DNA from: Asaia bogorensis
GTDB lineage: Bacteria; Pseudomonadota; Alphaproteobacteria; Reyranellales; Reyranellaceae
Assembly: GCA_945889625.1 (NCBI GenBank)
Contig: CAMDCE010000037.1
Span: 1-50,041, forward strand
Length of the DNA stretch: 50,041 nucleotides
Direction of reading: 5' to 3'
In this document: in pieces, positions 29,129 through 39,415 of the stretch
Position numbering within the stretch: the first letter of the stretch is position 1
How the letters are laid out: every line of letters begins with the position of its first letter
Notes under the pieces: model-generated
Database searches by the model: none
What the model was told of the DNA's origin: nothing
The model's input: only the letters and a program-made list of their open reading frames with translations
Translations under genes and position numbers: made by a program

Positions 29129-30106
29129 CTATTCGACCTTGGCCCCGGACTGCCTGATCAGGTCGGCCCAGATCGGCGTCTCACGCGCCAGCACCGTGGC
29201 AAGCTCTGAAGGCGTCGAACCGACCGGCGTCTGGCCCTGCGCGATCATCTTCTCGGCGACTGCCGGTTCGCTGATGACGGCTTTGATCTCGCGCTGCAGG
29301 CGGTTGACGATCTCCGCCGGCGTGCCGGCCGGCGCGTAGGCGGCGACGAACAGGCTGAGGTCGAAGCCGGCGACGAGCTGTTCGGCGAAGGTGCTGAGGT
29401 CGGGCATCGATGCCGAGCGCTTGGTGCCTGCGGCGGCGATTGCCTTGACCCGGCCGGCCGCGATCTGGGTCTTGGCGCTCACCGGGCTCGCCCAAGTGAT
29501 GTCGAGCGTGCCATTGGCGACGTCCTGCAAGGCCGGCACGTCGCCGCGATAGGGCACGTGGCTGTAGAGGCCGCCCCCATTCTTGTCGCCGAGGGCCTTC
29601 TCGAGCAAAAGACCATAGAGATGGCCGGACGAGCCGATGCCCCAGCTCCCGTAGGTCGCCGACCGGCCCAGCCCCTTGACCCACACCGCCATACCGCGGA
29701 GGTCGCTGAACGTCGCATCTGATTTGACCACGATCAGGATGGTGCCCAACGACACCAGCGACACCGGGATCAGGTCCTTGGCGGGATCGAACGGTAGCCT
29801 AGCGTAAAGCGCCGGATTGTTGGTATGCGTCGAGCTGGTGGTGATCAGGAAAGTGTAGCCGTCGGGGGCTGCCTTGGCGACGATCTCGGAGCCGACGATG
29901 GTGTTGGCGCCCGGCTTGGGGTCGACCAGCACCTGCTGGCCCAGACGCTGGGTCAGTCCATCGCCGATCACTCGCACCAGGGCATCGATCGCGCCGCCGG
30001 GATTGAACGGCACGACAATGCGGATCGGCTTGGCGGGCCAGGCCGACTCGGCCCGCGCGACGAACGGCGTCGCCATGGCTGCAACGAGCACCGCTCTTCT
30101 TGTCAT
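29129..30106 (-). CDS. Bug-family (TTT) substrate-binding receptor
   Basis: A 325-residue periplasmic receptor of the tripartite tricarboxylate transporter type. The signal peptide is short and begins MTRRAVLVAAM. The Bug hallmarks are WPAKPIRIVVPFNPGG and GQQVLVDPKPGA, then AAPDGYTFLITTSS. Such receptors bind carboxylates or aromatic acids. No tctA or tctB membrane genes are nearby, so it is an orphan receptor, common in organisms with large Bug families. A longer frame starting at 30175 is rejected because its first 23 residues come from a palindromic repeat. The chosen ATG lies at the very edge of that same repeat. Confidence 0.87.
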   Translation of the reverse strand: MTRRAVLVAAMATPFVARAESAWPAKPIRIVVPFNPGGAIDALVRVIGDGLTQRLGQQVLVDPKPGANTIVGSEIVAKAAPDGYTFLITTSSTHTNNPALYARLPFDPAKDLIPVSLVSLGTILIVVKSDATFSDLRGMAVWVKGLGRSATYGSWGIGSSGHLYGLLLEKALGDKNGGGLYSHVPYRGDVPALQDVANGTLDITWASPVSAKTQIAAGRVKAIAAAGTKRSASMPDLSTFAEQLVAGFDLSLFVAAYAPAGTPAEIVNRLQREIKAVISEPAVAEKMIAQGQTPVGSTPSELATVLARETPIWADLIRQSGAKVE

Positions 30107-30170
30107 CCCGAGCGCAGCGAGGGATCTTTCGCGACGCCAGACAAGGATCCCTCGCTTCGCTCGGGATGAC
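30102..30170. repeat. Palindromic element overlapping the Bug gene start
   Basis: GTCATCCCGAGCGCAGCGAG at 30102-30121 and onward to 30126 forms an inverted repeat with 30145-30170, with a single mismatch over about 24 paired bases and an 18-base loop. The left end contains the CAT that is the Bug gene's start codon on the minus strand. On the plus strand the stem is followed by CACCATTTTTT (T6 at 30175-30180), which resembles a terminator, but the nearest plus-strand gene, pyrD, ends a kilobase earlier. It also lies just downstream of ilvD on the minus strand. This repeat type is widespread in proteobacterial intergenic DNA. Confidence 0.7.
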
Positions 30171-30200
30171 ACCATTTTTTAACCCCTGGTTTCTTGGCCC

Positions 30201-31952
30201 CTAGATATCCGCGAAGACGTGGCCTTCCTTCTTGGCGCCGGGATGGGTGAGTGCGCCGTCGACGGCGGGACCGACCAGCTGGGCGTATTTCCATAGGGCG
30301 CCGGACGTATAGCCATTGTTCCTCGGCTTCCACCTCTTGCGCCGCTTCTTCAGCTCCTTCTCGGACAGATCGACCGAGAGTCTGCCCTTCACGGCGTCGA
30401 TGGTGATCATGTCGCCATTCTTCAGCAGACCGATCGGGCCGCCGACCTGAGCCTCAGGCCCGACATGGCCGACACAGAAGCCGCGCGTGCCGCCGGAGAA
30501 CCGGCCGTCGGTGATCAGCGCCACCTTCTCGCCGACGCCGAGACCATAGAGCGCCGCCGTGGTCGACAACATCTCGCGCATGCCGGGGCCGCCCTTGGGA
30601 CCTTCGTAGCGGATGACGATGACCTCGCCGTCCTTGAACTTGCGCTTGACCACGGCGTCGAACGCCGCCTCCTCCGAGTCGAAGCAGCGGGCCGGGCCGG
30701 TGAAGACCAGGCGCTGCATGCCCGCCACCTTCACGATGGCGCCGTCGGGAGCCAGGTTGCCCTTGAGACCGACCACGCCGCCGGTCGGCGTGATGCAGTT
30801 CTTCACGCGGTAGACGACGTCCTGGTTGTCGGGGAACGTCACGTCCTTGTGGTTTTCGGCCAGGGTTTTGCCGGTCGCCGTCAGGCAGTCGCCATGCAGC
30901 AGGCCGGCATCGAGCAGTTCCCTGATGACGACGGGAATGCCGCCGATCTTGAACAGGTCGAAGGCCACGTACTTTCCGCCCGGCTTGAGATCGGCGATGT
31001 ACGGCGTCTTCTTGAAGATCTTCGCCACATCGTGCAGGTCGAACTTGATGCCGCACTCGTGCGCCATCGCCGGCAGGTGGAGGCCGGCATTGGTCGAGCC
31101 GCCGGTCGCCGCCACCACGACGGCGGCGTTCTCGAAGGCTTCGCGCGAGCAGATGTCGCGCGGCCGAATGCCGAGCCGCAGCAGGTTCATCGCCGCCTCG
31201 CCCGAGGCTTCGGCATACTGGTCGCGCGTCTCGTAGGGTGCCGGCGCACCGGCCGAGCCGGGCAGCGCAAGACCGATCGCTTCGGAGACGCAGGCCATGG
31301 TGTTGGCGGTGAACTGGCCGCCACAGGAGCCGGCCGACGGACAGGCGGCGCACTCGAGTTCGTGCAGGTCGGCGTCGGTAAACTTGCCGGCGGCGTGCAT
31401 GCCGACGCCCTCGAAGACGTCGACGACCGTCACGTCCTTGCCGCGGAACTGGCCGGGCAGGATCGAGCCGCCATACATGAACACCGATGGCACGTTGAGG
31501 CGCAGCATGGACATCATCATGCCGGGCAGCGACTTGTCGCAGCCGGCGAGCGTGACCATGGCGTCGTAGCAGTGGCCGCGCATGGTGAGCTCGACCGAAT
31601 CGGCGATCAGGTCACGACTGGCCAGCGACGATTTCATGCCCTGGTGACCCATGGCGATGCCGTCGGTCACGGTGATGGTGGTGAATTCGCGCGGCGTGCC
31701 GCCGCCGCGGTCGACGCCGATCTTGACCGCCTGGGCCTGCCGGCTGAGCGCGATGTTGCAGGGCGCGGCCTCGTTCCAGCAGGTCGCGACGCCGACGAGC
31801 GGCTGGCCGATCTGCTTCTCATTGAGCCCCATGGCATAAAGATAGGAGCGGTGCGGCGCGCGCTCCGGCCCGACAGTCGTGTGCCGGCTGGGCATCAGCG
31901 CCTTGTCGAACGTGGGGTTGGGATGCAGTTTCGGTTGCTTTTTCTTGGCCAT
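30201..31952 (-). CDS. ilvD: Dihydroxy-acid dehydratase
   Basis: A 583-residue IlvD/Edd-family enzyme that dehydrates dihydroxy-acids in valine, leucine and isoleucine synthesis. Three cysteines expected to hold a [2Fe-2S] cluster are visible: Cys58 ([10 protein letters not shown]), Cys138 (GCDKSLPGM) and Cys210 ([16 protein letters not shown]). The C-terminal signature [17 protein letters not shown] is intact. A sugar-acid dehydratase role is possible for paralogues of this family. The start ATG at 31952 has GGCGGAG just before it. It lies 77 bases after the peptide ABC operon on the same strand. Confidence 0.92.
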   Translation of the reverse strand: MAKKKQPKLHPNPTFDKALMPSRHTTVGPERAPHRSYLYAMGLNEKQIGQPLVGVATCWNEAAPCNIALSRQAQAVKIGVDRGGGTPREFTTITVTDGIAMGHQGMKSSLASRDLIADSVELTMRGHCYDAMVTLAGCDKSLPGMMMSMLRLNVPSVFMYGGSILPGQFRGKDVTVVDVFEGVGMHAAGKFTDADLHELECAACPSAGSCGGQFTANTMACVSEAIGLALPGSAGAPAPYETRDQYAEASGEAAMNLLRLGIRPRDICSREAFENAAVVVAATGGSTNAGLHLPAMAHECGIKFDLHDVAKIFKKTPYIADLKPGGKYVAFDLFKIGGIPVVIRELLDAGLLHGDCLTATGKTLAENHKDVTFPDNQDVVYRVKNCITPTGGVVGLKGNLAPDGAIVKVAGMQRLVFTGPARCFDSEEAAFDAVVKRKFKDGEVIVIRYEGPKGGPGMREMLSTTAALYGLGVGEKVALITDGRFSGGTRGFCVGHVGPEAQVGGPIGLLKNGDMITIDAVKGRLSVDLSEKELKKRRKRWKPRNNGYTSGALWKYAQLVGPAVDGALTHPGAKKEGHVFADI

Positions 31953-32029
31953 CGTCTCCGCCTATTTTACGTCATGAGCGGGGGACTTTACTCAGGCCGG
32001 CCGCAGAAAGCGACCACGTCTTGGCGCCG

Positions 32030-33045
<1,016 letters not shown>

Positions 33046-33049
<4 letters not shown>

Positions 33050-34140
33050 TCCGCTTCCGCCTGGTCGTTATGCAGGAAGCAGCTCGCGAGCTGGTTGGGT
33101 GGCACCGGCTGGAGGCTGGGGACGGCGGCCGAGCAGCGCGCCATCACGTCGGGACAGCGCGGATGGAACGGGCAGCCGGGCGGGCGGTTGAAGGGATGCG
33201 GCAGGGCTCCGCTGATGACGGGCAGCGCCACGCGGGTTTGTCCGTACAGGCTGGGAATCGAGCGCAACAGGGCCCTGGTGTAGGGGTGCTTGGGCGCGTG
33301 GAAGATGTCGTCGACCGGGCCCTCCTCCATCACGCGGCCGAGATACATGACGACGACATAGCTCGCCATCTGCGCGATCACCCCCAGGTCGTGGGTGATG
33401 AAAATGATGGCCGTGTTGTACTTGGCCTGCAGATCGCGCAGCAGCGCCAGTACCTGGGCCTGGGTAGTGACGTCGATGGCGGTGGTGGGTTCGTCGGCGA
33501 TCAGCAGGCGCGGCTTGCAGCTGAGCGCCATGGCGATCATGGCGCGCTGGCGCAGGCCGCCCGAGAGCTGCCAGGAGAAGGCGCCGACACGCTGCTCCGG
33601 CATGGAGATGCCGACATCGCGGAACAGGCCGACCGTGATGTCTCGCGCATCGCGGCGGCTGAGCTTGCGGCCGCCGGCCTGCCAGCGATGACCGTGCAGC
33701 AGGATGGCTTCGATGATCTGATCGCCCACGGTGTGCACCGGGCTGAAGGCCGCCATCGGCTCCTGCGGGATCAGCGCGATCTCGCCGCCGCGGATGTCGC
33801 GCATGACAGGACCGCGCGGCGGCAGGCGCGCAAGGTCGACTACCTCGCCGCCCTCCTCCTGGCCCGGCGCGCGGCGGCGGAAACGGATTTCGCCCGAGGT
33901 GATGCGTCCTGGCCGCTCGATGAGCTGCAGGATCGCCTTCATCGTCACGCTCTTGCCGCAGCCGCTTTCGCCCACGACGCCCAGCACCTGGCCGGGCATG
34001 ACGTCGAAGCTGGTGCCGTCGACGGCGCGCACCAGACCCTCGTCGAGGGCAAACGACACCCGCAGGCCGCGGACCGAGAGCAATGGGGTTGCGGAATCGG
34101 CGCTCACCGCGGCCTCAATGGCTGTAGGGGTCGGCGGCAT
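33046..34140 (-). CDS. Oligopeptide ABC importer, ATP-binding subunit (DppD/OppD type)
   Basis: A 364-residue ATPase with Walker [11 protein letters not shown]-loop IPQEPM, signature LSGGLRQR and Walker [13 protein letters not shown]. The C-terminal family extension has [15 protein letters not shown]. An in-frame TTG lies six codons upstream at 34158; I prefer the ATG at 34140, which still overlaps the permease gene by 26 bases. The stop overlaps the next ATPase gene. The order SBP, two permeases, two ATPases is classic for peptide importers. Confidence 0.93.
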
Positions 34141-35227
34141 CGCGCAGCCCGTCGCCAACCAGGTTGAAGGCCAGCACGGAGACGATGACGACGAGGCCGG
34201 GGATCAGCAGCCAGGGAGCGAGAGCGAGGGTCTGGATGTTCTGCGCCTCCTGCAGGAGGACACCCCAGCTGATGGCCGGCGGACGGATGCCGAGGCCGAG
34301 GAAGGACAGCGACGTCTCGTTGATGATCATCACCGGAATGGCGAGCGACGAGGTGGCGATGATATGGCTGAGGAAGGTCGGCACCATATGACGCAGGATG
34401 ATGCGCATGCGCGAGCAACCGGCGAGGCGGGCGGCGAGCACGAAGTCCTCCTCGCGCAGGGCGAGGAAGCGGCCGCGTACTTCGCGGCCCAGCGTCGTCC
34501 AGCCGACCAGCGCCAGGATCACGGTAATGGCGAAGAACACCTGGGTCGGCGTCCAGTCGCGCGGCAAGGCGGCGCTGAGCGCCAGCCAGATCGGGATCGT
34601 CGGCACCGATTGCAGCAGTTCGATCACTCGCTGGATCACCTGATCGGTCTTGCCGCCGACATAGCCGGAGAGGCCGCCGAGCACGACGCCCAGAATCACA
34701 CTGAGTGCCACCGCGACAAGTCCGACCGTCATCGAGGTTTGCGTGCCGTGCATGATGCGCGACCACTGGTCCCGGCCGAGCCGGTCGGAGCCGAGCAGGA
34801 AGATGCGCATTGCCGGATCGGCCGGCACGATCAGATGCAACCTGGTCTCGAACAGGCCGAGGACACGCCAGGCATGACCCAACGCGAAGAAGCGCACGGG
34901 CACCTTCTTTTGCGGATCGGTCGTCCATTCCATGCGTAAGGTCACCGGGTTGCGCTTGCCGACGATGGCGGGCACCCAGGGAGAGAGCTTGCCGTCGTCG
35001 AAGAGATTCACCGTCTGCACCGGGATGAAGGCCTGGCGTGCGTCGGTCCGCTCAGGGTCCTGGGTGGAGAAGAAATCGGGCGCCAGAACGATCAGATAGA
35101 GGAAGATCAGCAGCACCGCGCTCGCCATCGCCAGGTGATGCCGGCGAAAGCGCCACCACACCAGCCGCCAGTTGGAGGCGACCGCGACGCGGTCCTCGGC
35201 CTCCTTGCCGGCGACCGTCACCGTCAT
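34115..35227 (-). CDS. Peptide ABC importer permease (OppC type)
   Basis: A 370-residue inner-membrane subunit with the N-terminal OppC segment and a BPD_transp_1 domain. The EAA-type loop that contacts the ATPase is EEDFVLAARLAGCSRMRIILRH. A long periplasmic insertion lies between the first and second helix (about residues 52-145), larger than in E. coli OppC and a feature of one peptide/nickel importer subgroup. The start is one base after the stop of the preceding permease gene (35229-35231). Confidence 0.93.
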   Translation of the reverse strand: MTVTVAGKEAEDRVAVASNWRLVWWRFRRHHLAMASAVLLIFLYLIVLAPDFFSTQDPERTDARQAFIPVQTVNLFDDGKLSPWVPAIVGKRNPVTLRMEWTTDPQKKVPVRFFALGHAWRVLGLFETRLHLIVPADPAMRIFLLGSDRLGRDQWSRIMHGTQTSMTVGLVAVALSVILGVVLGGLSGYVGGKTDQVIQRVIELLQSVPTIPIWLALSAALPRDWTPTQVFFAITVILALVGWTTLGREVRGRFLALREEDFVLAARLAGCSRMRIILRHMVPTFLSHIIATSSLAIPVMIINETSLSFLGLGIRPPAISWGVLLQEAQNIQTLALAPWLLIPGLVVIVSVLAFNLVGDGLRDAADPYSH

Positions 35228-35228
35228 C

Positions 35229-36215
35229 CTAGGCCTCCACGCGGATGCGCGGATCGATCAGCGCCAGCAGGACATCGGACAGCAGGGTGCCGACGATGGT
35301 GAGGAAGGAGTAGATCAGCAGGATGCCGCCGGCCAAGTACATGTCCTGGTTGATCAGCGCCCGCAGCAGCAGCGGGCCGATATTCGGCAGGTTCATGACC
35401 GTGGCCACGATCAGGCTGCCGGAGAACAGCGCCGGCAGATACCAGCCGATGGTGCTGACCAGCGGGTTGAAAGCGAGCCGCACCGGATAGCGCAGCACCA
35501 GCCGCCATTCCTTCATGCCCTTGGCGCGCGCGGTCACGACATAGGGCTTGTTGAGCTCGTCGAGCAGATTGGCGCGCATGATGCGGCTGAGCCGCGCCGT
35601 GCCGGCGATGCCGAGCACCAGCGCCGGCAGCCAGATATGGCCGAGCAGATCGAGCACCCGCGCAAAGCTCCATGGCGCGTCGACGAACTCCGGCGAATAG
35701 AGGCCGGTAACGCTCACGTCGAAATAGGCGAAGGCGACCCACATCAGGATCAGCGCCAGCATGAAATTGGGCGTCGCCACGCCGACATAGTTGATGACCG
35801 TCAGCACATGGTCGCCCAGCGAGCGCGGATGGGTCGCCGAATAGATGCCGGCCGGCACCGCGATCGCCCAGGTCAGCACGAAGGAGAACAGCGCCAGTGC
35901 CAGCGTCAGGCCGATCTGCTCGCTGATCAGATCGGCGTTGGGCCGCTGATATTCGAGGGACAGGCCGAAATCGCCGTGGATCAGCTGTTCGATCCACCGC
36001 ACATATTGCACGGCGAAGGGCTGGTCGAGGCCGTACTGCTGGCGCAGCGCGGTTATCTGCTCGGCAGAGATCGACGAGCCGGAGGACGACAGAGTGGCGA
36101 CATAGGCCGTCAGGAAGTCGCCCGGCGGCGCCTGGATGATGGCGAAGATGACGAAGGAATAGACCACCATCAGCAGCGGCAGGAGGGCCAGCCGCTGCAG
36201 GATGTAACGCGTCAT
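35229..36215 (-). CDS. Peptide ABC importer permease (OppB type)
   Basis: A 328-residue membrane subunit with six predicted helices. The N-terminal MTRYILQRLALLPLLMVVYSF is the OppB-type opening, and the ATPase-contact loop is KPYVVTARAKGMKEWRLVLRYPVR. It forms the translocation channel with the OppC-type partner, whose ATG follows after a single base. It lies 33 bases after the binding-protein gene, a usual place for RNA processing that raises the level of the receptor. Confidence 0.94.
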   Translation of the reverse strand: MTRYILQRLALLPLLMVVYSFVIFAIIQAPPGDFLTAYVATLSSSGSSISAEQITALRQQYGLDQPFAVQYVRWIEQLIHGDFGLSLEYQRPNADLISEQIGLTLALALFSFVLTWAIAVPAGIYSATHPRSLGDHVLTVINYVGVATPNFMLALILMWVAFAYFDVSVTGLYSPEFVDAPWSFARVLDLLGHIWLPALVLGIAGTARLSRIMRANLLDELNKPYVVTARAKGMKEWRLVLRYPVRLAFNPLVSTIGWYLPALFSGSLIVATVMNLPNIGPLLLRALINQDMYLAGGILLIYSFLTIVGTLLSDVLLALIDPRIRVEA

Positions 36216-36248
36216 GACTTACCCGTACTCAGATGCGACGCCGTGGCC

Positions 36249-38180
36249 TCACTTGGCGAAGAAGAACTGCTCGGTGCGGGCGTTGCCCGGACTGCGCAGC
36301 GGCCAGTCGTTGCCGAGCGTCGTCGGCACGTTGCGGAACTTGGTGTTGGTGACGACCACGCCCTGCACCATGGGGGTCAGCCCGATGGTGCCAATCTCGT
36401 AGAGGTTGTCGGCCCAGATCCGGTAAAGCTCCTGCGAGAGCTTGACCTGCTCCTCTGGTCCCACCGTGCGCGCCGTGTTGACGATCTCGACGATGCGCTT
36501 GGTCGCCGGATCGGGCTCGACGCCCTCCTTGCCGCCGGTCACATACCAGCGGCGCCACAGCGGCCCGGTGGTCAGGATCGGTGCGTTGCGCGGATCGACC
36601 TTGGCATTGCCGGTATAGGGGAAGGCGCTGGTGTCCTCGTTCCAGATCTCCGACATCAGCTCGTTATTCTCGTTCATCTTGAAGTGCAGCGCGCGTTCGC
36701 GGATCTGGACGATGGTCTTGATGCCGACCGCCTCCCAGTCCTTCGACACCAGCAGCGCCACGTCCGGCCAGGCGCCGAAGGCAGGCACGACGCTGATCTC
36801 GATGGTCGCCGGCTTGCCGTTGGGCAGCAGGCGGATTCCGTTGGCGTCCTTCTTGTTGAGGCCGATGCCGTCGAGCATCTTGTTGGCAAGCTCGCGATTG
36901 AACTCGGTGTATTTCTTGGCGTACTCGTTGCCGGGGAAATAAGGGTGCCACGGCGCGGGAACGCCCTGGCGCGCCTCGCCGAGACCGAGGAACACGCTCT
37001 CCTTGATCTGGTCGCGGTTGATCGCCAGTGAAAGTGCCACCCGGAAATCCTTGGTCGCCATCACCTTGCCCATCACCGGATCGGCGGCATAGGTCTGGTT
37101 GATGGCGATGACTGCGTCGGCGCCGCCGAAGGTCGGCCAGGCGATGACGCGATACTTCCCGGTCTTCTCCTGCTCCTTCAGGATCGGGTAGTTGGTCATG
37201 TTGATGTGGCGCTCCTGCATGTCGAACTGGCCGGCGATCGCCGCCAGGTTGAGCGCCTGGGCGTCGGCAAAGTAGGTGAAGCGCACCTCGTCGATGTAGG
37301 GCAGCTGGTTGCCGTCCTTGTCGACGCCGACATAGTAGGGATTGCGCTTGAGCGTGAGAACCGGGTCGCTGGCACGGCTCGACGGCGACCAGGCGCCCAT
37401 GGTCGGACGCTCGGGATTCTCCCACGGCGCGTTCTTGTTCGCGAACAGCTCGGTCCACGTCTTGAAGCCCGCGGCCTGCGCCATCTTCTCGATGTCAGCC
37501 TTGGCCGCGTGGCTCGGATGGAACTTCTTGAGATAATGCGCCGGCATGAACATCGCATAGGTGCGGTCGGCGCCGTCCTGGTTGGCAACCGCGACCAGGA
37601 ACAGCGTCGCGGGCGCGGCATAGGTGAACCGCACCGATGTCTCGTCGACCTTCTCGACCTTGGCCGCCGTCCCATCCGGATTCTTGATCCAGCCCGGCAG
37701 GCTGGGCGTCAGCTCCTTGTTGAGCAGCACGTCGTTGTACCAGAACAGGATGTCGTCGGCGGTGAAGGGCTGGCCGTCCGACCATTTCGAACCCTTGCGC
37801 AGCTTGATTGTCCAGCTCTTGAAGTCGGCCGAGGGCTCGGCGCCGGCGGCGATCTTGGGCTCGATCTTGGCGCCGTCGGGCGAGAAGCGGAATAGCGCGT
37901 CGTAGACCACGCGCACGTAGTTGTTGTAATCGGCGGGGCCGAGGAACGCGCGGCGCCACACGCCGCCATACTGGCCGACACCGTCGACCACCGGCACGAC
38001 CAACGGGTCTTGCGGCAGGCGGGCGTCGACCGGCGGCAGCTTGCCGGCCTTGACCTGCTCGGCCAGCATGGGCGCTTCCTTGTACTTGCCACTTTGCGCC
38101 ATCGCCGTGCCGCCGGCGGCCAGCATGCCGAAGGCCGCCAATCCGATCAGCGCAATGCGCCGGTTTGCATACCGTTTCAT
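36249..38180 (-). CDS. Peptide ABC importer substrate-binding protein
   Basis: A 643-residue SBP_bac_5 (cluster C) receptor. The signal peptide has a KR start and ends AMAQ near residue 29. Family motifs include YVRVVYDALFRFSPDG, SWTIKLRKGSKWSDGQPFTADDILFWYND and FRVALSLAINRDQIKESVFLGLGEARQG. At 643 residues it is longer than OppA/DppA (about 535-545) and belongs to the larger receptor class; ligands of that class include oligopeptides, oligosaccharides and opines. It is the first gene of the operon with a GGGGA ribosome site; the promoter should be within 38181-38493. Confidence 0.92.
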   Translation of the reverse strand: MKRYANRRIALIGLAAFGMLAAGGTAMAQSGKYKEAPMLAEQVKAGKLPPVDARLPQDPLVVPVVDGVGQYGGVWRRAFLGPADYNNYVRVVYDALFRFSPDGAKIEPKIAAGAEPSADFKSWTIKLRKGSKWSDGQPFTADDILFWYNDVLLNKELTPSLPGWIKNPDGTAAKVEKVDETSVRFTYAAPATLFLVAVANQDGADRTYAMFMPAHYLKKFHPSHAAKADIEKMAQAAGFKTWTELFANKNAPWENPERPTMGAWSPSSRASDPVLTLKRNPYYVGVDKDGNQLPYIDEVRFTYFADAQALNLAAIAGQFDMQERHINMTNYPILKEQEKTGKYRVIAWPTFGGADAVIAINQTYAADPVMGKVMATKDFRVALSLAINRDQIKESVFLGLGEARQGVPAPWHPYFPGNEYAKKYTEFNRELANKMLDGIGLNKKDANGIRLLPNGKPATIEISVVPAFGAWPDVALLVSKDWEAVGIKTIVQIRERALHFKMNENNELMSEIWNEDTSAFPYTGNAKVDPRNAPILTTGPLWRRWYVTGGKEGVEPDPATKRIVEIVNTARTVGPEEQVKLSQELYRIWADNLYEIGTIGLTPMVQGVVVTNTKFRNVPTTLGNDWPLRSPGNARTEQFFFAK

Positions 38181-38493
38181 GGGCGTTTCCCCTGTCTTGT
38201 TTCCCGGCGCATCGCTGCGGCGGAACTGTCGGGAGCCTCAGTCGGACGCCCGATGGAGTCAAGGATCGACACACCGGGTCTCGTTGGTCGCTCACGAATC
38301 ATTTCTGCCCAGTCCACCTCTCCCCCGCCAGGGGGAGAGGACGGGTGAGGGGCGCGCGCACGTCGGAGCCCCTCACCTAACCTCTCCCCCTAACAGGCGA
38401 GAGGAACATGAGTTCAACGAGCCTGCGGCGCGGAAATCAGGATGGCAGACGCAGGCTGGATGACACCATACACTGCCGGCAAAGGGGGAAGCC
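38181..38493. other. Divergent promoter region, no gene
   Basis: A 313-base gap between the minus-strand peptide importer operon and the plus-strand EamA gene. It must hold both promoters, but I find no convincing -35/-10 pair. The only structured part is the palindromic repeat at 38317-38404, listed separately. Confidence 0.5.
38317..38404. repeat. C/G-rich palindromic repeat in a divergent promoter region
   Basis: Perfect 10-base arms CCTCTCCCCC (38317-38326) and GGGGGAGAGG (38331-38340) flank a 4-base loop. A second stem, GTGAGGGGC (38345-38353) with GCCCCTCAC (38368-38376), follows, then another CCTCTCCCCC (38381-38390) with a GAGAGG near 38399-38404. This is a common type of dispersed alphaproteobacterial intergenic repeat. 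It lies upstream of both flanking genes, so it is not acting as their terminator. Confidence 0.65.
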
Positions 38494-39399
38494 GTGCCGC
38501 TTTGGATACCGATAACGATCGCCGCTGCATTGTTTCAGAACATTCGCACGACGATGCAGCAGAAGATTCGCGGCGTTCTGAGTGTCGATGGCGCCAACTT
38601 CGTCCGCTACCTTTACGGCGCCCCGCTGGCGATCGGCATGCTGGCCGTCCTGGTGTTCGGCACCGGACGCCAGATTCCCTCGATTTCTCTGGCGTTCCTC
38701 GGCCTCGTGGCGATCGCCGGCATCGCCCAGATCGTGGCGACGTCGCTCATGATCCATGCCTTCTCGCTGCGCAACTACGCCGTCGGCACGGTCTATTCCA
38801 AGACCGAGACGGTGTTCGTGGCGCTGTTCGCGACCTTCATCGCCCATGAGCCGCTGAAGCTCGGCGCCTGGGCCGGCATCCTGATCTGCCTCGGCGGCGT
38901 GGCGATCCTGAGCGTGCGCGGCAAGTTTTCCGACGTCCGCAGCGTGCTCGCCGACCTCACGCACAAGGGCGCGCTGTTCGGCATTCTGTCGGGCGCCATC
39001 TTCGCGATCGCCGCCGGCACCATCCGCGAGGCCTCCAAGCTGCTGCCCGACGGCGACTTCATGATCCGGGGCATCACGGTGCTGGCCTGCATGAACACCA
39101 TCCAGGTCGTGCTGATGGGAGTTTACCTCGCGCGCCGCGACCGGCCGCAGCTCGGCAAGGTCTGGCTGAACTGGCGCTCGTCGATCTGGGTCGGCATCTT
39201 CAGCGTGCTCGGTTCGGCGGGCTGGGCGCTCGCCGTGACTTTGGAGAACGCAGCCCTGGTACGCGCGGTCGGCCAGATCGAGCTGGTCTTCACCTTCATC
39301 GCTTCCCACCTCGTGCTCAAGGAACGTCCCTCGCTCGGCGAGTGGATTGGCAGCATCCTGGTGGTGGGCGGCGTCGTCCTGATCCTCGTTACCCTATGA
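38494..39399 (+). CDS. EamA/DMT-family transporter
   Basis: A 301-residue membrane protein with about ten hydrophobic helices in two EamA repeats. The first half has the NYAVGTVYSKTETVFVALFATFI region and the second GQIELVFTFIASHLVLKERPSLGEW. It differs clearly from the EamA protein at 22377-23267. The start is GTG at 38494, supported by GGGGGA just before it. The CoA-transferase gene follows within 17 bases, so they are probably cotranscribed. Substrate unknown. Confidence 0.87.
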   Translation: MPLWIPITIAAALFQNIRTTMQQKIRGVLSVDGANFVRYLYGAPLAIGMLAVLVFGTGRQIPSISLAFLGLVAIAGIAQIVATSLMIHAFSLRNYAVGTVYSKTETVFVALFATFIAHEPLKLGAWAGILICLGGVAILSVRGKFSDVRSVLADLTHKGALFGILSGAIFAIAAGTIREASKLLPDGDFMIRGITVLACMNTIQVVLMGVYLARRDRPQLGKVWLNWRSSIWVGIFSVLGSAGWALAVTLENAALVRAVGQIELVFTFIASHLVLKERPSLGEWIGSILVVGGVVLILVTL

Positions 39400-39415
39400 A
39401 CGCGTGAGTGAAAGC

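Noticed and set aside
30145..30180. Plus-strand terminator (stem followed by T6)
   Set aside because: No plus-strand gene ends nearby; pyrD stops about a kilobase earlier, so the T-run after the repeat is probably incidental.
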